Translations under genes and position numbers: made by a program
Notes under the pieces: model-generated
The model's input: only the letters and a program-made list of their open reading frames with translations
What the model was told of the DNA's origin: nothing
Databases searched by the model: none
Assembly (NCBI GenBank): GCA_038231615.1
Contig: JBBRLA010000068.1
Location: 1 to 20,057, forward strand
Length of the DNA: 20,057 nt
Origin: JBBRLA01 sp038231615
GTDB taxonomy: Bacteria > Myxococcota_A > Polyangia > Palsa-1104 > JAEUJZ01
Direction of reading: 5' to 3'
Shown: in pieces, positions 1 to 6,868 of the stretch
How the letters are laid out: every line of letters starts with the position of its first letter
Numbering within the stretch: position 1 is the first letter of the stretch

Positions 1-767
1 CCATCGCCATCCAGATCGGCGGCGACCACCGCCACCGGCTGGCTGCCCACCGGATTGGACGTTCCCGACGAGAATGTCCCCTTGCCCGCCGCCGGAAGCA
101 CCCACAGGTTGCCCTGGGCCACGTCGGTGAAAAGCAGGTCCGGTCCCGGCCCGAAGGTGACTACCGCCGCCGCCAGCGCCAGCGGGCGAGCCCCGCCCTT
201 GTAATCGGTGACGCGGGCGAAGTCCGGGCCCAGAAGGACCTGGATGGTGTTGGTGAAGCGGCTGACCACCGCCAGGTCGGGGACGCCATCGCCATCCAGA
301 TCACGTGCCAGTACCGTGACCGGATTTTCGCTCGGATAGCCCCGCCCGGCCGCGTACTCCCAGCCGCCCTTGCCATCGGGCTGCTGGAGCAGGATGCTGC
401 CCGACGAGTTGGCGAAGATCAGGTCCAGCTTCCCATCGCCATTGACGTCGGCTGCCGCCACCGAAGGCAAATAGCTGGACCCATCGCCATAGGTCCCCTT
501 GAGGACGAACGATCCGTCCCCTTGCCCCAGGAGCACGCTGACCCTGCCGACATAGACGTTGCCCACCACCAGATCGGGGGCGCCGTCTCCGTCCAGATCG
601 GCGACCACCAGCGGCCCCGGATAGCTGCCGGCGGCGAATTCTCTTCCGTGCAGCAGCATGCCGTCGGGGCCCAGGTCTTGGCCCAGGTCCTGGCTGCCGA
701 TGACGTGCTCGGCGCTGCAGGCGGACCCGGTGATGGCCAAGCCGAGGAAGAGGGCCCGATGAATCAC
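1..767 (-). CDS. FG-GAP/VCBS repeat lipoprotein (partial, C-terminus beyond left edge)
   Basis: The frame is open from a GTG at 767 to the window edge, about 255 codons. The N-terminus is a short hydrophobic segment (residues 5-16) ending in a lipobox, GSAC, with Cys17 as the likely lipidated residue, so this is probably a surface lipoprotein. Four Asp-rich calcium-binding motifs of the type DLDGDG or DVNGDG occur near residues 57, 107, 156 and 251. Each of the first three is followed by a PDL or LDL strand, as in FG-GAP/VCBS beta-propeller blades. The gene is last in the minus-strand ECF sigma operon and starts 71 bases after the FecR/TPR stop. An in-frame GTG at 833 would add 22 residues encoded by a 33-bp tandem repeat. 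It has a GAGGA only one base away, while 767 has no clear Shine-Dalgarno sequence, so the start is uncertain. The family is clear. The ligand is unknown. Confidence 0.85.
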   Translation of the reverse strand, partial: MIHRALFLGLAITGSACSAEHVIGSQDLGQDLGPDGMLLHGREFAAGSYPGPLVVADLDGDGAPDLVVGNVYVGRVSVLLGQGDGSFVLKGTYGDGSSYLPSVAAADVNGDGKLDLIFANSSGSILLQQPDGKGGWEYAAGRGYPSENPVTVLARDLDGDGVPDLAVVSRFTNTIQVLLGPDFARVTDYKGGARPLALAAAVVTFGPGPDLLFTDVAQGNLWVLPAAGKGTFSSGTSNPVGSQPVAVVAADLDGD

Positions 768-832
768 GAAGCGCGAAGCGCCGCAGTTGTGATGGCTTGC
801 GAAGCGCGAAGCGCCGCGGTTATGATGAATCA
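767..832. repeat. Two tandem copies of a 33-bp repeat with a 21-bp conserved core
   Basis: Units begin at 767 and 800. Both contain the core CGAAGCGCGAAGCGCCGC followed by A or G, then GT, and both run on into a TGATG-like tail. The period is a multiple of three, and the minus-strand frame of the FG-GAP gene stays open through both units. The bases GTGATTCAT occur on the minus strand at both ends of the array (833-825 and 767-759), so it carries two possible start codons. A third core copy is found at 3110-3130. Confidence 0.75.
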
Positions 833-837
833 CGTCC

Positions 838-2286
838 TCACTTGCCCAGGACCTCGCGGGCCTCATCGGAGAAACGCCCGCCGGGGAAGCGCGCGAGGTA
901 GCGGCGCAGGTCGGACCTGGCGCCGGTCTCGTCGCCGAGCCTGGCGCGGCACTGTGCCCGCCCATAAAGGGCGCGTTCTTCCAGATCCGGGCGATCGGCG
1001 GCAAACGCGTCCAGCGCCCGGGTGAAGTCCGCGACGGCACCGGCCCGTTGCCCGGCCCGCGCCTGCAGCTCGCCCCGCAGCACCAGGAACTCCGCCGCCC
1101 GGGGTTGTCCGAACAGGTCCATGCCGTCGAGCTGCGAGAGGGCCTGCTCATGCCGGCCCAGCAGCATCCAGGCATCGACCCGCGCCGCCGCCGCCTCGGG
1201 CCGCAACGCCCCCCTGGGAAAGCGGGCGACGTACTCATCCAACACTTTGAGCGTCCCGTCCCCATCGTGTTCCCGGCGCAGGTGCTGCAGCGCCTGGCTA
1301 AGGAGCCGCGACTCCTGTTGCAGGGCCGTCTCGGCTTCCTCCCCGCGCCTGCCAGAAGAGGCGGCAGACGCATCCTCATCCTCCGGCGACCGCGCCGCGA
1401 TCTGCGCCACCCCCTTGCCCGTGACCGGCGCTTCGCCCGGCTCTCGCGCATGCCGCGGCGTTCGGTCCCGTCGCTCCGGGGCGCCGACCTTGTCGCTTGG
1501 GGGTACCCGGGCAGGCGGCACCTCGCCTGGCAGGCCGAGCAGGCCCAGGCCCAATAACCGCTGTGCCGGCTCGATGGTGGCCACGCCAGCCGCGGTCCAC
1601 GACGAACCCGCCGACACCACCGCTTCCGGCCCGCCCGAGAGGGAGATGGCGCTCGATCCGACATACGCGGCGACCCGCACGCCGCGGTGCTCGTGGACCT
1701 CGATCTCAGCTGCGGCGCCTGGGTGGACCGTGACCCTGCCGCCGGGCACCGCTACGACGAGCGCCTCCGCACCGGCGCTGACCAGAAGCCGCCCCGACGA
1801 AAGCAGCAGCGGCTCGCCAGGCGATGGAGGGAGCGTCGCGGCCCCGGGTCCCAGAAGCGCCACCCTGGCCCCGGACATCCCGGGCATCGCGAGCTGGGCG
1901 CTTCCTCCCGATGGGACGCGCACCTCGCGGATGGGCTCGCAGGTGCCGCCGGGGCAGCCCGCGGATGCCTCCACCATGCGGGGCGGATGGTGGCTCGCCA
2001 AAAGGACCTTTGCCGGCCCGTGCCCATGGATGACCAGCGCCCCCACCAGCACCCCGCAAAAACCCGCCAGCGCCGGGGCCAGAAGGGCCCAGCGCAGCCC
2101 CGAGGGCCGGGGCGCGGTGGCCGCCTGCAAGTGGGCCTCGATGCGCAAAAGCGCCGCCGCGGAAAGGGGCGCCGGGGGCGCGACCTGCTTCAGCAAGTGG
2201 GCCGCTCGCTCTTCGATCAACACCGGCATCACCGGCAGCGGATGCGTCGGCTGGATGAAGGTACGCTCTTCGACAACACGGCTCAT
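838..2286 (-). CDS. Membrane FecR-like/TPR protein, putative regulator of the adjacent ECF sigma factor
   Basis: 482 residues from the ATG at 2286, which overlaps the sigma-factor TGA as ATGA, indicating translational coupling. A longer in-frame reading starting at 2601 lies wholly within the sigma gene and was rejected. The N-terminal ~62 residues are cytoplasmic in character, followed by one membrane segment (about 65-86). A beta-rich FecR-like domain follows (about 140-235, with patterns such as LLLSSGRLLVSAG and VAVPGGRVTVHPGAAAEI). A low-complexity charged linker (about 255-320) leads to TPR-type helices (about 325-480, with the paired motifs EYVARFPRGA and RYLARFPGGRFSDEA). FecR proteins are known to control ECF sigma factors across the inner membrane, so this is the natural partner of the sigma factor. 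No zinc-binding anti-sigma HxxxCxxC motif is visible. The fusion of FecR-like and TPR parts is typical of myxobacterial genomes. Confidence 0.85.
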   Translation of the reverse strand: MSRVVEERTFIQPTHPLPVMPVLIEERAAHLLKQVAPPAPLSAAALLRIEAHLQAATAPRPSGLRWALLAPALAGFCGVLVGALVIHGHGPAKVLLASHHPPRMVEASAGCPGGTCEPIREVRVPSGGSAQLAMPGMSGARVALLGPGAATLPPSPGEPLLLSSGRLLVSAGAEALVVAVPGGRVTVHPGAAAEIEVHEHRGVRVAAYVGSSAISLSGGPEAVVSAGSSWTAAGVATIEPAQRLLGLGLLGLPGEVPPARVPPSDKVGAPERRDRTPRHAREPGEAPVTGKGVAQIAARSPEDEDASAASSGRRGEEAETALQQESRLLSQALQHLRREHDGDGTLKVLDEYVARFPRGALRPEAAAARVDAWMLLGRHEQALSQLDGMDLFGQPRAAEFLVLRGELQARAGQRAGAVADFTRALDAFAADRPDLEERALYGRAQCRARLGDETGARSDLRRYLARFPGGRFSDEAREVLGK

Positions 2287-2927
2287 GTGGATCGCTTTCG
2301 GTTCGCAGTCTGGTTTTCCAACTTTTGCAGACTCGTGAGGAAATGCGCTCGCGCGCGGTGCAACCACACCCATACGGTGGCCACCTTCTGCCCGGTCAGG
2401 GCGGCGACTTCCTCGCCGGAAAGGCCCTCCAGCTCGAAGAGGATGAACGCGGTGCGATACTTGTCGCCCACCCCTTCGAGCGCCTGATACACCAGGGCCT
2501 CGGCCTGTCGCCGCTCCAGCGCCTCCACCGGGGTCGGCCGTGCCGAAGGCAGCCGCGCCGCCACGTCCTCCGCCGTGCTGCCTAGGAAGCGCCTCAGCCA
2601 CTCCTTGCGCCGCCGGTGCCGCACCGTGTTCTGGGTGATGCGGAAGAGCCAGGTGGTGATCTTGGCCTCCCCGCGAAAGCTCGCCAGGTTGCGGTGCGCG
2701 GTCAGGAACACCTCCTGCACCAAGTCCTCGACCTCGGCAGAGGGGCCCCCCAGCCGCGCGGCCCAGCGGGCCACCGTCTGAGCGTGAGCGCGGTAGAGCG
2801 CCCCGATCTCCAGGGGGGCCGCCGGATGTGCCTTGGCAGCAGCCGGCACGACCGGTCCCAACGCACGCAACGGCGTGGGCAGCTTTCGGTCCGTGGGGAC
2901 TTGGGGGGGGCGCTGGATGCGGGTCAC
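2283..2927 (-). CDS. ECF-family RNA polymerase sigma-70 factor
   Basis: 214 residues. Region 2 spans about 43-110 with the typical DLVQEVFLTAHRNL core followed by FRGEAKITTWLFRITQN, which binds the core polymerase and the -10 element. Region 4 spans about 143-202 with a helix-turn-helix around LSGEEVAALTGQKVATVWVWLHRARAHF, which reads the -35 element. Region 3 is absent, as expected for ECF factors. An extra N-terminal stretch of about 40 residues rich in Pro and Ala precedes region 2. The start lies 39 bases after the stop of the exported-protein gene, and the stop overlaps the FecR/TPR start, so the genes form one transcription unit. Its activity is probably controlled by the membrane FecR/TPR protein. 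Target promoters cannot be deduced from this window alone. Confidence 0.93.
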   Translation of the reverse strand: MTRIQRPPQVPTDRKLPTPLRALGPVVPAAAKAHPAAPLEIGALYRAHAQTVARWAARLGGPSAEVEDLVQEVFLTAHRNLASFRGEAKITTWLFRITQNTVRHRRRKEWLRRFLGSTAEDVAARLPSARPTPVEALERRQAEALVYQALEGVGDKYRTAFILFELEGLSGEEVAALTGQKVATVWVWLHRARAHFLTSLQKLENQTANRKRST

Positions 2928-2966
2928 GGCTTCACGGATACCAGGGACGAAACAAGGATAAACCTT

Positions 2967-3911
2967 TCACGGAAACGCGCCAAAGGCCAGCCCCGCCACG
3001 AGCAGCACCTCGACCTGCGGCAGGGTGATTGTGGGCAAAAGCCCGGTGACACGCACCTCCTGCGGGCGCAGCCAGCCGGCCACGCCGAACCCGGCGAAGG
3101 GAACTATCGCGAAGCGCGGAGCGCCGCGGTGATCGCCCGCCGCGAAGCGGAACCCCGCCCGCAGGCCACCGCCCAGCCCCAGGTCGGCGTCGCTGCTGCC
3201 GGCGTTCGCCGAGTAGCCGGAGCCTGTCACCCGCACCGTTGCCACCAGCCCCTCGACGTGGAGGTCGGCGAAGAGACGCCCGCGAGACAGGCGATAGCGT
3301 GGACCCAGCGAGAACGCCAGCCGGGTATAGGCGGCCCGGCCGGGACCCAGGGGTTCCTCGCGCAGGCCGGTGCCGAAGAAGCCCAGGCGCCCGCCCAGAC
3401 GCGACCCCCGGGGGGCGGCGGTGACCTCCAGGGCGGCCCCGCCTGCGACGTCCAGTCCGGCGAAGGAGACCAGCGCGGAGATGGCGACGTCCACCGGGAT
3501 CGGGGGCACAGGGGGCAGCCTTCGGGGCTTGCGGGCGGCGAACTCGCCCCAGGTCATGGGCACCCGGGGCCCATCGGTGGAGGACCCCTGAAAGGGCCCA
3601 TCCCCGGGAACGGTCCAGGCCGCCGCCAGCACCACCGCCACCGCATCCGCCAAGCCCTCGCAGCCGCCGCCTGCATCCAGGTGGCGCACCGCCGTCTGCT
3701 GACCGGCGGGATCGCGCAGTTCCACTCGCAGCCGCAACCCGTCCTCCTCGTGAGACAGCCGGGCGTGGCGTCCGCCGCCGTCGAAGTCGGTGGGGAGCAG
3801 GGCCGAAAGCCGCTGCGTCACCGCCTCCGCGCTCGGACAGGGACGCCCTTCGACCGCCACCAGGCTGGCGGCGAACTGAAGGGCTCCGAGTGCAAGGAAT
3901 ACACCCACCAT
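2967..3911 (-). CDS. Exported beta-rich protein of unknown function, first gene of the sigma-factor operon
   Basis: 314 residues beginning with a hydrophobic signal-like segment (residues 1-20, ending LVAVEG). The mature N-terminal part carries Cys25 in RPCPSAEAV and Cys84 in GGGCEGLADAVAVVL, which could form a disulfide in the periplasm. From about residue 140 the sequence alternates glycine-rich and hydrophobic strands (SLGPRYRLSRGRLFADL, LGLGGGLRAGFRFAAG, FAGFGVAGWL), suggesting a small outer-membrane or periplasmic beta structure, although the C-terminus is GAFP rather than a canonical aromatic end. I do not recognise a named family. Similar exported proteins next to ECF sigma factors are common in myxobacteria (recollection, not searched). 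Residues 261-268 (HRGAPRFA) are encoded by a copy of the dispersed repeat also found at 767-832. Confidence 0.75.
   Translation of the reverse strand: MVGVFLALGALQFAASLVAVEGRPCPSAEAVTQRLSALLPTDFDGGGRHARLSHEEDGLRLRVELRDPAGQQTAVRHLDAGGGCEGLADAVAVVLAAAWTVPGDGPFQGSSTDGPRVPMTWGEFAARKPRRLPPVPPIPVDVAISALVSFAGLDVAGGAALEVTAAPRGSRLGGRLGFFGTGLREEPLGPGRAAYTRLAFSLGPRYRLSRGRLFADLHVEGLVATVRVTGSGYSANAGSSDADLGLGGGLRAGFRFAAGDHRGAPRFAIVPFAGFGVAGWLRPQEVRVTGLLPTITLPQVEVLLVAGLAFGAFP
3110..3130. repeat. Third copy of the dispersed repeat core, inside a coding region
   Basis: The bases CGAAGCGCGGAGCGCCGCGG plus T match the core at 800-820 with one substitution. It is read in the same orientation and frame relative to translation as in the FG-GAP lipoprotein leader (HRGAPRFA here, NRGASRFA there). 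Confidence 0.6.
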
Positions 3912-3917
3912 CCGCTC

Positions 3918-3947
3918 ATTCTTTCAGGGGAAGCCCGCCCCTGTCAA
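3918..3947 (-). promoter_or_regulatory. Candidate promoter of the ECF operon with a hairpin in the spacer
   Basis: On the minus strand TTGACA (3947-3942) is followed after 18 bases by AAGAAT (3923-3918). The -35 hexamer is consensus and the -10 is weak (3 of 6). A perfect inverted repeat, CAGGGG with CCCCTG (3943-3938 and 3930-3925), occupies the spacer and overlaps the end of the -35. The expected start of transcription falls at about the ATG at 3911, so the message may be leaderless. The inverted repeat could be an operator. Confidence 0.4.
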
Positions 3948-4175
3948 TGGCGCGGTGGCTTTCTGGCTTTCCCGATCAGGACGAGCCCAGAAGCTGCTCG
4001 ATAGGAGAAAGAAACTAGGAAAGATTTGCCCGGTGATCGGGACTGCCGCCCTATCGGACGTGGGCCGGACGCGATGAGCGGGTTGCTACGCTTACTCTCT
4101 ACCCTTCATCTGCCACCCCACCTTGCAGGGTGCAGGCAGCCGCATGAGCGGGTACACCCGCAAATACTCAGTAAA
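3948..4175. other. Intergenic stretch without recognisable genes
   Basis: No frame here reads like a conserved protein and no tRNA-like fold was noticed. From about 4140 the sequence becomes visibly richer in A and T than the flanking genes, marking the beginning of the probably acquired segment that carries the methylase remnant and the Uma2 gene. Confidence 0.5.
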
Positions 4176-4471
4176 TTTCCCTGCCCAAATTGTAGGATGG
4201 AATTGAAGAAGTCCCGTCTCTCGCGAACCTCGGTACATCCTGTGATGGTTGGGTATAAACGCTCCGTGATGGGGTCAATCTTCGGCAGCCGGTGAAGCAC
4301 GGTATCGACAGGATCGACCGCTTTTACACAGCCCGAAACCTGGCCGCCCTGAGTCATTTATGGCGAGCGATTCACCGTATCCCCGGCCGTGACCTCGCTG
4401 GCCAGCTTGCCTTTGTATCCAGCAAGCCGACCTACACCTTGACCGCCTCGATGCCGACACCATTTCCATAG
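4176..4471 (+). pseudogene. Remnant of a DNA methylase-like gene (two frames, frameshifted)
   Basis: Two adjacent pieces in different frames look protein-like. The first (4176-4295) begins FPCPNCRMELKKSRLSRT, with a CxxC knuckle. The second (4292-4471) reads GIDRIDRFYTARNLAALS, then HLWRAI, then DLAGQLAFV, and ends at a TAG. From memory, large adenine-specific DNA methylases that contain a zinc ribbon have a CPxCGxEL element and, further on, GIxxIDxFYTxRNLxALxxLW followed by a conserved LxFxFT. The catalytic N-terminus and the C-terminus are absent and the linker is deleted, so no function remains. The methylase assignment rests on motif memory only. It lies directly upstream of the Uma2 gene. 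Confidence 0.45.
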
Positions 4472-4517
4472 GCCAACCAGCACGGCGACACCCGGGCCAG
4501 CCCGTCAGGAGGGGATT

Positions 4518-4529
4518 CTGGTAAACCAG
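4518..4529. promoter_or_regulatory. Short perfect palindrome upstream of the Uma2 gene
   Basis: CTGGTAAACCAG is an inverted repeat with 5-base arms, ending 26 bases before the ATG at 4556. Its position fits an operator, but the arms are short and no clear -35/-10 pair accompanies it. Confidence 0.25.
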
Positions 4530-4555
4530 TCAACCCGTATTCGATTTTTCTCAAC

Positions 4556-5167
4556 ATGTCTGCTACGCTTCCTTTCATGGATACCGGCACCGTCGAAAGC
4601 AACGGCCGCTTGGCCACGGTCGCCGATCTGCTTGCCATCCCGGAACGGGAGAGGTTTCACGAAATCATCGGAGGGCAGCTCATTCGCAAGGCCAATCCCA
4701 CCTTTGAGCATGGAGATGCCCAGGGGGAGATCTACGCGCAGCTCAAGCCTTACAAGGGACAGCCAAAGCCAGGAAAGCCGGGCGGCTGGTGGTTTGCTAC
4801 TGAGGTAGAGATCAAATTCGAGGAATCAGAGGTATACCGGCCCGACGTGGTCGGCTGGCGCCATGATCGCGTCCCAGAGCGGCCCACGGGCACGCCTGTC
4901 CAGATCCGCCCTGACTGGACGTGCGAGGTGCTTTCCCCCTCCAATCCGAGCAATGACCTTGTCGAAAAGCTGCGCGCCTACCATCGTTTTCACGTGCCCC
5001 ACTACTGGATCGTGGACCCGATACGAGAGACCCTGTCGATTTATCGGTGGCATCCAGACGCGTATCTCCAAGTGCTGAGCGCCAAGCGGGGCGAACGTGT
5101 GGAGCCGGAGCCATTTTCGGCGATTCATCTTCAGGTGGGCGTACTGTTCGGGGACGAAGAGGAATAG
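4556..5167 (+). CDS. Uma2-family putative restriction endonuclease (DUF820)
   Basis: 203 residues, a full-length member of the family. The PD-(D/E)XK core is visible as RPDVVGW (Asp97), then TCEVLSPSN (Glu124), then EKLRAYHRFHVPHYWIVDP (Lys138 and the conserved helix and strand that follow). The N-terminal TVADLLAIPERERFHEIIGGQLI (about 21-43) is the usual Uma2 entry helix and strand. The fold is that of nucleases, but the biological role of Uma2 proteins is poorly known. They are abundant in cyanobacteria, Chloroflexi and myxobacteria, and are often solitary and mobile. No Shine-Dalgarno sequence precedes either ATG4556 or the in-frame ATG4577, and the latter would remove only seven residues. 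The gene sits alone beside a methylase remnant in a patch with less GC bias than its neighbours, consistent with acquired DNA. Confidence 0.9.
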   Translation: MSATLPFMDTGTVESNGRLATVADLLAIPERERFHEIIGGQLIRKANPTFEHGDAQGEIYAQLKPYKGQPKPGKPGGWWFATEVEIKFEESEVYRPDVVGWRHDRVPERPTGTPVQIRPDWTCEVLSPSNPSNDLVEKLRAYHRFHVPHYWIVDPIRETLSIYRWHPDAYLQVLSAKRGERVEPEPFSAIHLQVGVLFGDEEE

Positions 5168-5285
5168 CCGAGGCTAACCACTCGCGCAGCTCCATATCTT
5201 CTGGGGAGTCCGGGTCGAGCATGATGGCCAGGACATGCCGAACACGGACGGCGAGATGATCCTTGCCGCGGATGACAATTGTCAC
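5168..5285 (-). other. Protein-like N-terminal stretch antisense to the Uma2 downstream region
   Basis: From an ATG at 5285 the minus strand reads MTIVIRGKDHLAVRVRHVLA, followed by IMLDPDSPEDMELREWLAS. This looks like genuine coding sequence. After about 40 residues the frame enters the antisense of the Uma2 gene and becomes arginine- and proline-rich noise. It may be the truncated start of a gene cut off by the Uma2 insertion, or a chance reading. I do not recognise a family. Confidence 0.25.
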
Positions 5286-5307
5286 CTGACAAGGCCCATT
5301 GCCTGAC

Positions 5308-5592
5308 TCAGCGGGCCGGCATCATCACCACCACGCCGCGGTCCTCTATCACCTTGACCTCCTCGCCGTCCTTGCACATGCCTCCGAAGGACTTGCCCTC
5401 CTTGCTCTTGCCGACGACCCTGCCGGCGGCGATGGAGGTGGTGGTATGGGACCCGACTGACTGGTTGCTGGTGTTGCCCGACTCGACGGTGAACGAGAAG
5501 CCGGTCTCGTTGTGGATGCGACAGCTCGCGAAAGCCGGCGCAGCGAAACCGAGCATGGCGACGGCGGCGAAGGCGAAGGTGCGAATGATCAT
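5308..5592 (-). CDS. Small secreted protein of unknown function
   Basis: 94 residues. A clear signal peptide (MIIRTFAFAAVAMLGFAAPAFA) ends in an AFA-type signal peptidase I site at about residue 22. The mature protein of about 72 residues holds two cysteines (Cys24 in SCRIHNETG and Cys73 in GGMCKDGEE) that could form one disulfide, and it is rich in Ser, Thr, Gly and Val with short strands (VKVIEDRGVVVMMP at the end). An AAGGAG Shine-Dalgarno sequence lies nine bases before the ATG, making the start secure. It begins 89 bases after the aldo/keto reductase stop on the same strand and may be co-transcribed with it, although no functional link is evident. No family recognised. Confidence 0.75.
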   Translation of the reverse strand: MIIRTFAFAAVAMLGFAAPAFASCRIHNETGFSFTVESGNTSNQSVGSHTTTSIAAGRVVGKSKEGKSFGGMCKDGEEVKVIEDRGVVVMMPAR

Positions 5593-5681
5593 GACAGATG
5601 GCTCCTTACAAGGGGGAGCAGAGCCTACCAGGAAAGCTCGGGGCTGCCCACCGAGAAAATCGGTGGCGTAGAGGGTCTGGT

Positions 5682-6710
5682 CTACCAGCGGCCCTGGATA
5701 TCGGACATGAACTGGTAGGGATAGCCCAGGTCGATGGCGCTGGCGTCATCCAGCCGCCGCCGATGCGCGTCATCCAGCTTGAGCGAGACGGCGCCCAGAT
5801 TCTCGTCGAGCTGGGCCGCGCTGCGGGCGCCGAAGATCACGCTCGACACGGTCTCGCGCCCGAGCAGCCAGGACAGCGCGACCTGCGAATGCGTCGCGCC
5901 CGTCTCGGCGGCCACCGCGTTGACCGCGTCGAGGACCTTCCAGTTGTGTTCGTTGTCATAGCGGCCGAAGCGGCCCTTGGTCTGCTCCAGGCGCGAGCCT
6001 GCCGGCCCGCCCTGACCGCGCTGGTACTTGCCGCTGAGGAAGCCGCCGGCCAGCGGCGACCAGGGCAGAATACCGAGACCGTGGGCCCGGCACAGCGGTA
6101 CGTGTTCGCGCTCCAGGTCGCGCACGACCAGGCTGTAGTTGGCCTGCAAGCTGACGAAGCGGGCGCGGTGCTCGTGCCGCGCGATCCACAGGCTGTCCAT
6201 GAGCCGATAGGCGGCGTAGTTCGACGCCCCCAGGTAGATCACCTTGCCGGCGCTGACCAGGTCGTCCAGGGCCCGCACGGTCTCCTCTTCCGGCGTGCTG
6301 ATGTCCTGCATGTGAATCTGGTACAAATCGATGCGGTCGGTGCGCAGGCGACGCAGGCTGTCCTCCACGCAGCGCACGATGCGGTAGCGGGACGCGCCGC
6401 TCTTGTTGGCGGTGTCGCCCATCGCGAAACGGAACTTGGTCGCCAGCACCACCTTCTCGCGCTTGCCGGCATCCTGAGAGAACCAGGCGCCCAGGACGCG
6501 CTCGGACAGGCCGTCCTGACCATAGACATCGGCGGTGTCGATGAAGTTGATGCCGGCGGAAAGCGCGCGGTCGAGCAGGGCGTGGCTGGTGGCCTCATCG
6601 CTACCGACCTTGTGCATGAAGGACTTCTCATCGGCCTCGCCGAAGGTCATCGCGCCAAGACACAGGCTGGATACCTTGACGCCGCTCTGTCCCAGGTTGC
6701 GGTATTCCAT
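5682..6710 (-). CDS. Aldo/keto reductase family oxidoreductase
   Basis: 342 residues, the normal length for a cytosolic NADPH-dependent (beta/alpha)8-barrel aldo/keto reductase. The catalytic tetrad is in place: Asp58 and Tyr63 in NFIDTADVYG, Lys92 in LATKF, and His133 in YQIHMQD. The start MEYRNLGQSGVKVSSLCLG and the barrel motif GKVIYLGASNY (about 155-165) are typical, as is the cofactor region WSPLAGGFLSGKY (about 217-229) and the C-terminal SVIFGARSAAQLDENLGA (about 290-307). The sequence resembles the YajO/potassium-channel-beta-like branch of short-chain carbonyl reducers. The substrate cannot be told. An AGGAAG Shine-Dalgarno sequence lies five bases before the ATG, and a 20-bp palindrome further upstream suggests repressor control. 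The gene is complete. Confidence 0.95.
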   Translation of the reverse strand: MEYRNLGQSGVKVSSLCLGAMTFGEADEKSFMHKVGSDEATSHALLDRALSAGINFIDTADVYGQDGLSERVLGAWFSQDAGKREKVVLATKFRFAMGDTANKSGASRYRIVRCVEDSLRRLRTDRIDLYQIHMQDISTPEEETVRALDDLVSAGKVIYLGASNYAAYRLMDSLWIARHEHRARFVSLQANYSLVVRDLEREHVPLCRAHGLGILPWSPLAGGFLSGKYQRGQGGPAGSRLEQTKGRFGRYDNEHNWKVLDAVNAVAAETGATHSQVALSWLLGRETVSSVIFGARSAAQLDENLGAVSLKLDDAHRRRLDDASAIDLGYPYQFMSDIQGRW

Positions 6711-6754
6711 GAGTTCTTCCTTTTTGACTTTGGAGTCTTTTCGCGACTTGCCTT

Positions 6755-6774
6755 TTCGGCTGTATACACCCGAA
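6755..6774. promoter_or_regulatory. Near-perfect 20-bp palindrome upstream of the aldo/keto reductase gene (candidate operator)
   Basis: TTCGGCTGTATACACCCGAA is self-complementary at 9 of 10 paired positions with TGTATACA at the centre. It ends 44 bases before the reductase ATG, within the 158-base gap. The size and symmetry fit a dimeric repressor or activator site of the TetR, MarR or LysR kind. No such regulator is encoded in the window. Confidence 0.55.
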
Positions 6775-6868
6775 TGGGGCGCGCGGGCGGCGGCGATTTC
6801 ATGAATGTGTCGGGGCGATGACTGAAGGCGCGGGCGCCCCCGGAGTCAGGGCGGGGGAAGGATGACGG

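Noticed and set aside
2616..4004. Plus-strand 462-residue open frame across the sigma-factor and exported-protein genes
   Set aside because: It is antisense to two well-supported minus-strand genes and its product is a Gly/Arg/Gln/His-rich low-complexity string without domains, as expected from high-GC shadow frames.
5598..6821. Plus-strand 407-residue open frame over the aldo/keto reductase
   Set aside because: It is antisense to a complete reductase with all four catalytic residues. It is a shadow frame.
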